Shown: positions 59,771 to 64,000 of the stretch, piece after piece
Numbering within the stretch: position 1 is the first letter of the stretch
Layout: each line of letters starts with the position of its first letter
Virus record (IMG/VR): IMGVR_UViG_3300015360_000023
Location: 1-64,000 of that record
Source: a virus
Length of the DNA: 64,000 nucleotides
Direction: 5' to 3' (one strand)
Position numbers and translations under genes: made by a program
The notes under the pieces: generated by a model
Seen by the model: the letters and a program-made list of their open reading frames with translations, nothing else
Database searches by the model: none
What the model was told of the DNA's origin: nothing

Positions 59771-59790
59771 AATGTGAATTTATTCACATT
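59771..59790. repeat. 20-base inverted repeat between two reverse genes
   Basis: AATGTGAAT and ATTCACATT (9-base perfect arms, TT spacer) overlap the stop of the 2H phosphoesterase gene and lie six bases before the downstream ATG. It could be an operator or an RNA hairpin that controls translation of the downstream gene, which lacks a clear ribosome site. Confidence 0.6.
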
Positions 59791-60403
59791 AGCGCTCAGT
59801 TTTTCGTCTCTCGTAAGATGGCGTTAAATGTAGGATATCAGGTTTCTTGGCAAGCTTGTAGAATAGATCTACCCTTTGCATAAGCATAGAGTGCTTGTGT
59901 TTCTCTGGTCCTTTTAGAGGGAACGTGATAAAGATACGGTCATCTCCATGGTCCCCGCCCCATAGGACGACCTCTTGAACAGAGAATTCAACCTCATCGA
60001 TGTCAGATTCTTCAATCTCTTCATCATGATAGGCTAGAGTTACATGTGGTTTGTAATCTTTGAAGTTCTTAGCAAAATCAATATGTTCTTTATCAAAGTG
60101 CTTTGCCAATTCATCACGTAATTCATGAAGTTCGGCGGATTTGACTGGAGCAATAAGGGCGCACTTATCTCCATGTTTAGGAAAGCAGGTTACTTTATCA
60201 ATAGATACACGAAATGGTTTTATTTTTGAAACAACATCATAAGTGCTTTCTAAAGCCTTAGAGATTTCAGAAATAGGCCAATTATCTTCAAAGCATAGAA
60301 GAGTAATGTGATATTCGGATGGCCCCTCTTTTTCACCGGGTACGTCAACTCCTGCTAATAAGCGCCCTGTTTCATGAGGGACTCGAATTCCTAAAAATGC
60401 CAT
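59789..60403 (-). CDS. 2H phosphoesterase (2'-5' RNA ligase superfamily)
   Basis: The product is 204 residues. The two catalytic HxT motifs are HIT at 32-34 (YHITLLCFED) and HVT at 120-122 (YKPHVTLAYH), the hallmark of LigT/ThpR-type 2H enzymes. These act on 2',3'-cyclic phosphates, 2'-5' linkages or cyclic nucleotides. Phage members include Acb1, which degrades CBASS signal nucleotides, and RNA-end-processing enzymes; sequence alone does not choose between them. The C-terminal 40 residues are basic and not part of the fold. AGATATAGGAT, similar to the recurring promoter element, is 20 bases before its ATG. Confidence 0.85.
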   Translation of the reverse strand: MAFLGIRVPHETGRLLAGVDVPGEKEGPSEYHITLLCFEDNWPISEISKALESTYDVVSKIKPFRVSIDKVTCFPKHGDKCALIAPVKSAELHELRDELAKHFDKEHIDFAKNFKDYKPHVTLAYHDEEIEESDIDEVEFSVQEVVLWGGDHGDDRIFITFPLKGPEKHKHSMLMQRVDLFYKLAKKPDILHLTPSYERRKTER

Positions 60404-60444
60404 GGCTCTTGTATCCTATATCTGAACGTACGTCCTGTCAAGGA

Positions 60445-60999
60445 ATGGGAAAATATGACTATTTCGCCATGTACGGTATGGCATCTAAGGATAAAAAACT
60501 TCCATTATCAGCCGTCAAAAAGCTACCCTATAAATCTTTGAATCGAATGATTAAGAAGATGAGGGAGTATCTTAAAAATGACGGTGTTGTTCAAGAAATG
60601 TTCAAAGAGTACGAAGTAGATATTGAAGAGATCGATCTAATTCCAATGCGCTTTGGTACTCTCGATGTGTCTGCAAAAACTGATCATGGTGTAATTATCT
60701 TTAATTACAAACTTTTGACTGATGGGGACTTCTTTAAAGACTTCTCTTATGGAGTTCACGAGATGACCCACTGGCTTCAGCAAACAACCGGAACAAAACC
60801 AACTAAAAGTTCTGACGAAGGAAGCTATTTGGACAATCCATTTGAGCAAGAAGGATTTCAAAACCAAGTTGAATATATTGCTAAGCAATTTGGTGAAGAT
60901 GAAGCCGAAAACTACGTAGATGATTTGTTAGATCATCATGACGTTGAAGATGATAAAGAATATGAAGAAAAGAAAGAAACCTTGATGTCCAAAGTCTGA
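60445..60999 (+). CDS. Zincin-like metallopeptidase
   Basis: The product is 184 residues from the ATG at 60445; the longer frame runs back into the divergent 2H gene. HEMTH at 105-109 is an HEXXH zinc/catalytic motif inside a hydrophobic helix (YGVHEMTHWLQQTTG). DNPFEQEGFQNQVEYIA at about 130-146 likely supplies the third, acidic ligand. The N-terminal 70 residues are a helical, basic region. No signal peptide is present, so it would act in the host cell or on virion proteins. It is divergent from the 2H phosphoesterase and just before a baseplate-like gene. Substrate unknown. Confidence 0.72.
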   Translation: MGKYDYFAMYGMASKDKKLPLSAVKKLPYKSLNRMIKKMREYLKNDGVVQEMFKEYEVDIEEIDLIPMRFGTLDVSAKTDHGVIIFNYKLLTDGDFFKDFSYGVHEMTHWLQQTTGTKPTKSSDEGSYLDNPFEQEGFQNQVEYIAKQFGEDEAENYVDDLLDHHDVEDDKEYEEKKETLMSKV

Positions 61000-61027
61000 G
61001 GAGAGGCTAATAAATTAGAATAATAGT

Positions 61028-62992
61028 ATGCCTTTCTATCCTACACCAGTTCGTTCTGGTACATACAACGTTGCTTCGCTTGGAGATGGGTACACCATAA
61101 GTGTATCTTGGCGTCAAGCTTTTCCAACGGGTTCGGCAAACAACATTGCGTATAATATCTATTATTCAACGATTAAAGAGAACGTATTTGCTGAAGGTGC
61201 AAAATATGTTTCCATTGATGATGCTTTAGTCGCCAACATTATTGATTTGATTCCAGGTCAAGTATATTACTTCTGTGTACGCCCTATTGAGTATAATTCA
61301 AGTACTAATGATCTAAATGATTTACCTATTGCTTATGATAACCTTAGAGTTTATCCACAGAGTTTTTTAAGAGCAGATATTTCTAGTTCTGATTTGATAA
61401 TTCCATTGCTCGACGTATCTGACTTCCCTCTTTCGGGAGCTATACGAGTCGGCGCAGAAGCTATTCAATATTCTTCTATAGATGTACCAAATAACAATCT
61501 AATAGTTCCACCAGGGTCTGCGGGCTCACCTGTACAGTTAGTTGATCAAGGTGGTTCAAATTATTTCACTCCGTTTACTGGAAATACAGGCTCAGGCACC
61601 ATTGCCAGTTTAACTACCGTTCCAGCTTCTGGCGCCCCCACAGAAGATTGGAATATCATCTGTAATTTTGTGCAAAGAAACAATCTTAATGCACCAATTG
61701 TTGGTACTGCTAAGTTTATTGCAATTGGAACCCTCTCTGGACAAAAATTAGATGGATATGCGAATCCAATTGTATGGACGGCTAATGGCGGCGTTGTTTC
61801 CAATGGAGTAATTAGTTTTGCTATCAATGATGCTTCCCCAGTGTTTGTTGAAGGAGATGGCTTCCTTGTCAAAGTACAAGGCGCAGGCATTGGAGTTCCC
61901 AATGGAAGAGGATACGCCAATACTAGCGCTCGCTCTCATACGGTAGCAGGATTTGATGGATATTCTCTATATAATCCAAGTGTCTTTTTATATATTCCAG
62001 GTGATGATAGTAGTTGGGATCAAATCTTTGCATGTCAAAATCGCTTTGAATATCCAAATTATCAATACACTAATGCTGATGGATATCATCAAGTCACTAA
62101 AGACTTATTGCATGCTGCCTGGCAAGAAATGGATGCTGCCAATGTTGATTTTCCGATGTATGATTTTTCGGGTTATCATAGGACAGATCCAGTTCAACTG
62201 TTAAATGGAACTTGCGTAGGTAGTTACATTGGCGGCGAAATGGGATGCATAGATAAATACGGTAATGTGCAAATCCTAAGAGGGTTCTCATTACAAGATC
62301 AGAATACTCAACGTCAAGAAGTATTATTATCTATAACTGGACGTGATGCTATTTTAATTAAGATGGTTCATACTGGCATTACTTGCGCTTGTTATTTACC
62401 GTCTAGCGAATATCAAGATGATAGATGCCCTAAATGCTATGGAACTAAATTTGTTTATGGATATGAGCAATATTTTAATCCACGTAGTTCTAATGGTAGA
62501 ATAAAAGTTCGTCCAGGGCCAACCGCCGAAAACATCAAGCAAACTGAGGCCGGTTTAGAATCAGAGTTCCCAGTTGATTTGTGGACTTTGGCTGTTCCAA
62601 CCATTCATACTAGAGATATTATTATTCTTTTTGATCAAGATGGAATTAATGAAGAGTTTAGATATGAAATATCAGATGTAACTAGAAACAATACTATTGT
62701 TGGATTACAGGGCGGTCAACATATGAAGGCCTTGAGAATCAGAAAATATGATCCTGCGTATCAAATCAGAGTATTTAGAGATAGCTCTGAATTCCCAAGC
62801 AAGTTAAACACTAGCATTGGATTTGTGCCAGGTATTCCGCCTCACACCCATGAAATCGTAATTAGTGAGAAAATAACTTCTGTCAATCAGATTAATCAAA
62901 CTACAGCCGTTTCGCAGGGACATAACCACCCAATCGTCAATGGAGTAGTTATGGAGGCGCTTGGACACACGCACACGATTATACTTCCATGA
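61028..62992 (+). CDS. Baseplate/fibre protein with FnIII-like start, four-Cys site and HxH tip
   Basis: The product is 654 residues. Residues 10-100 resemble a fibronectin-III-like domain (TYNVASLGDGYTISVSWRQAF...GQVYYFCVRPIEYN). The middle is beta-rich. At about 456-475 CACYLPSSEYQDDRCPKCYG provides four Cys for a probable zinc site. The C-terminus has three His-x-His motifs (PHTHE, GHNHP, GHTHT) within about 40 residues, like the iron-binding H-x-H tips of phage fibres and spikes. Four DGY tripeptides occur. The gene is followed by another fibre gene after a promoter-like TATAAT. Weak ribosome site. Confidence 0.68.
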   Translation: MPFYPTPVRSGTYNVASLGDGYTISVSWRQAFPTGSANNIAYNIYYSTIKENVFAEGAKYVSIDDALVANIIDLIPGQVYYFCVRPIEYNSSTNDLNDLPIAYDNLRVYPQSFLRADISSSDLIIPLLDVSDFPLSGAIRVGAEAIQYSSIDVPNNNLIVPPGSAGSPVQLVDQGGSNYFTPFTGNTGSGTIASLTTVPASGAPTEDWNIICNFVQRNNLNAPIVGTAKFIAIGTLSGQKLDGYANPIVWTANGGVVSNGVISFAINDASPVFVEGDGFLVKVQGAGIGVPNGRGYANTSARSHTVAGFDGYSLYNPSVFLYIPGDDSSWDQIFACQNRFEYPNYQYTNADGYHQVTKDLLHAAWQEMDAANVDFPMYDFSGYHRTDPVQLLNGTCVGSYIGGEMGCIDKYGNVQILRGFSLQDQNTQRQEVLLSITGRDAILIKMVHTGITCACYLPSSEYQDDRCPKCYGTKFVYGYEQYFNPRSSNGRIKVRPGPTAENIKQTEAGLESEFPVDLWTLAVPTIHTRDIIILFDQDGINEEFRYEISDVTRNNTIVGLQGGQHMKALRIRKYDPAYQIRVFRDSSEFPSKLNTSIGFVPGIPPHTHEIVISEKITSVNQINQTTAVSQGHNHPIVNGVVMEALGHTHTIILP

Positions 62993-63006
62993 TAGCAATA
63001 ACCCCG

Positions 63007-63012
63007 TATAAT
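63007..63012 (+). promoter_or_regulatory. TATAAT -10-like box before the last fibre gene
   Basis: CCGTATAATACC in the 42-base gap holds a perfect TATAAT, 28 bases before the ATG at 63035. No -35 box was identified. Confidence 0.35.
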
Positions 63013-63034
63013 ACCAGCAAATTGAGAGTAATAA

Positions 63035-64000
63035 ATGAGTGATCCAATATCCCCCAACTTTAAGCCAGGCGTAGGTAGATTAGTTACGGACAGATTCGAT
63101 TTTCAGAATCATGTTGATGGATATAGCTTTAGGCATAAGGCTAATAATATGGATCTTTTTCCAACTGTAGTTATTAGTGCCGTCACTCATTCTAACGTTC
63201 AAAGCGCTATTGAAGCTTTAGTTGCTGTAGTTTCTCCTCCTGATATCATTGTTACCGATGCAACTTTGTTTGCAAAGGGCATCGTTCAATTAGCTGGAGA
63301 TATTGGTGGAACCGCAACTAATGTTAGAGTCACTAAGATTCAAAATTTTGCAGTTGCAAACACTGCCCCATCTTCTGGACAGGTATTGGCTTGGAACGGT
63401 GTCCAGTGGACCCCAACGACTTCCGTATCAACTTTCACGGCAGCTAATGACCTTTTTGGTAGCAACGTAACTCAAACTGTTGTCGGTATTCAAAGCAGAC
63501 CTGTCGCTAATATCCTTCCAACTAACAATCAAGTATTAACTTGGGTCGGCGCCAACTCTAGATGGGAGCCTGTTCTAAGTACTCCTACTGGAACTGGATT
63601 TGCAACATTAACTTCTGGTGCTTTTGATGGCACTGCTACCGCTAATATTCGTTATACAGGCGGCAAGTTACAAACCGACACTAATCTTCAATTTAAGAAT
63701 AGTTCTATTACTGGAGATTTAGCTTGGGCACCAACTTCTGTTAACAAAACTATTACATTGCCAAATGCTACGGATACTCTTGTTGGTTTGGCTACTACTG
63801 ATGTCCTAACTAATAAAACAGTAAACGCATCTAACAATACAATTACTGATACGAGCATTGCTACAGGAGACATTTTAATTTCTAATGGAACTAAATTTGT
63901 TCGTCAGGTAAAGGGATCTAATGGAAGTTTCTTAGGCGTATCAGGCGGCGTTGTTGGATATTATACACCAGCCAACAGCACTCCAACTGGAACTGGATTT
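63035..64000 (+). CDS. Tail fibre-like protein (3' end outside window)
   Basis: The frame opens with ATG at 63035 behind GAGAG and stays open for 322 codons to the window edge. It begins MSDPISPNFKPGVGRLVTDRF and contains a DGY (NHVDGYSFRHK), VTDATLFAKGIVQLAGDIGGTATNVRV, and LVWNG-type phrases (GQVLAWNGVQWTP, NQVLTWVGANSRWEP), all common in phage tail fibres. TPTGTGF occurs twice. KTITLPNATDTLVGLATTDVLTNKT is a typical fibre-shaft phrase. It is probably a long fibre protein. Confidence 0.78.
   Translation, partial: MSDPISPNFKPGVGRLVTDRFDFQNHVDGYSFRHKANNMDLFPTVVISAVTHSNVQSAIEALVAVVSPPDIIVTDATLFAKGIVQLAGDIGGTATNVRVTKIQNFAVANTAPSSGQVLAWNGVQWTPTTSVSTFTAANDLFGSNVTQTVVGIQSRPVANILPTNNQVLTWVGANSRWEPVLSTPTGTGFATLTSGAFDGTATANIRYTGGKLQTDTNLQFKNSSITGDLAWAPTSVNKTITLPNATDTLVGLATTDVLTNKTVNASNNTITDTSIATGDILISNGTKFVRQVKGSNGSFLGVSGGVVGYYTPANSTPTGTGF

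Noticed and set aside
1-64000. tRNA genes, expected because a CCA enzyme is present
   Set aside because: No cloverleaf-like segments with GGTTCRANYC-type arms were noticed in the short intergenic gaps; a covariance search would be decisive.

Overview
The window reads as the virion-structure region of a large tailed bacteriophage (class Caudoviricetes). It has a GpA-type terminase large subunit, a portal, a protease fused to a scaffold, an HK97-fold major capsid protein, a long run of tail-fibre and baseplate-like proteins, and at least four homing-endonuclease-like genes. DNA is AT-rich and coding density is very high: almost every gap is under 150 bases and many genes overlap by 1-11 bases. 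Most genes have a clear purine-rich ribosome binding site. The host cannot be named from the sequence. No tRNA gene, CRISPR array or integrase was seen. The size of the morphogenesis region suggests a big genome, but this is inference.

Layout. 1-950: end of an upstream gene, a GIY-YIG endonuclease, a tiny Cys-containing protein and a terminator. 1062-10740: nine co-directional genes of mostly unknown function, including one with a nucleotidyltransferase head domain. An antisense HNH gene (10730-11410) follows, and it carries a forward-strand terminator. 11437-20371: terminase, portal, helical virion proteins, a lytic-transglycosylase-like protein and a tyrosine-phosphatase-like protein. 20490-25035: a small acidic protein, the 1167-residue protease-scaffold with two in-frame internal start signals, and a lysine/alanine-rich protein. 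25110-34270: paralogous helical proteins, a decoration-protein paralogue with a duplicated 3' end beside a second GIY-YIG gene, and putative inner-virion or injected proteins. 34418-36222: candidate decoration protein and major capsid protein, bounded by hairpins. 36309-38083: a Cys-rich protein and a reverse-strand CCA-adding enzyme.

38183-49114: neck/tail candidates, an abundant 498-residue structural protein, three genes sharing one C-terminal domain, a glycosidase-like TIM-barrel candidate and a patatin-like phospholipase. 49134-50936: HNH gene, cold-shock-domain protein and a three-gene reverse operon with a coiled-coil/membrane-anchor protein. 51016-59385: large fibres, including a glycine-rich adhesin and a 20-residue-repeat protein. 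59382-60999: a 2H phosphoesterase and an HEXXH metallopeptidase-like protein. 61028-64000: baseplate/fibre proteins, the last one cut by the window edge.

How the parts fit. Terminase and portal package DNA into a prohead built from capsid, decoration protein and protease-scaffold. Several helical proteins share short N-terminal motifs and helical hairpins and may be packaged inside the head. The tail end is a receptor-binding cassette showing domain duplication. Scattered among these are probable host-takeover or RNA-metabolism enzymes: CCA enzyme, second nucleotidyltransferase, 2H phosphoesterase, phosphatase, phospholipase, CSD protein. No tail sheath, tube or tape-measure protein was recognised, so tail type is undetermined. 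A TGATATA-type element recurs directly upstream of the mobile endonucleases and several other transcription units.
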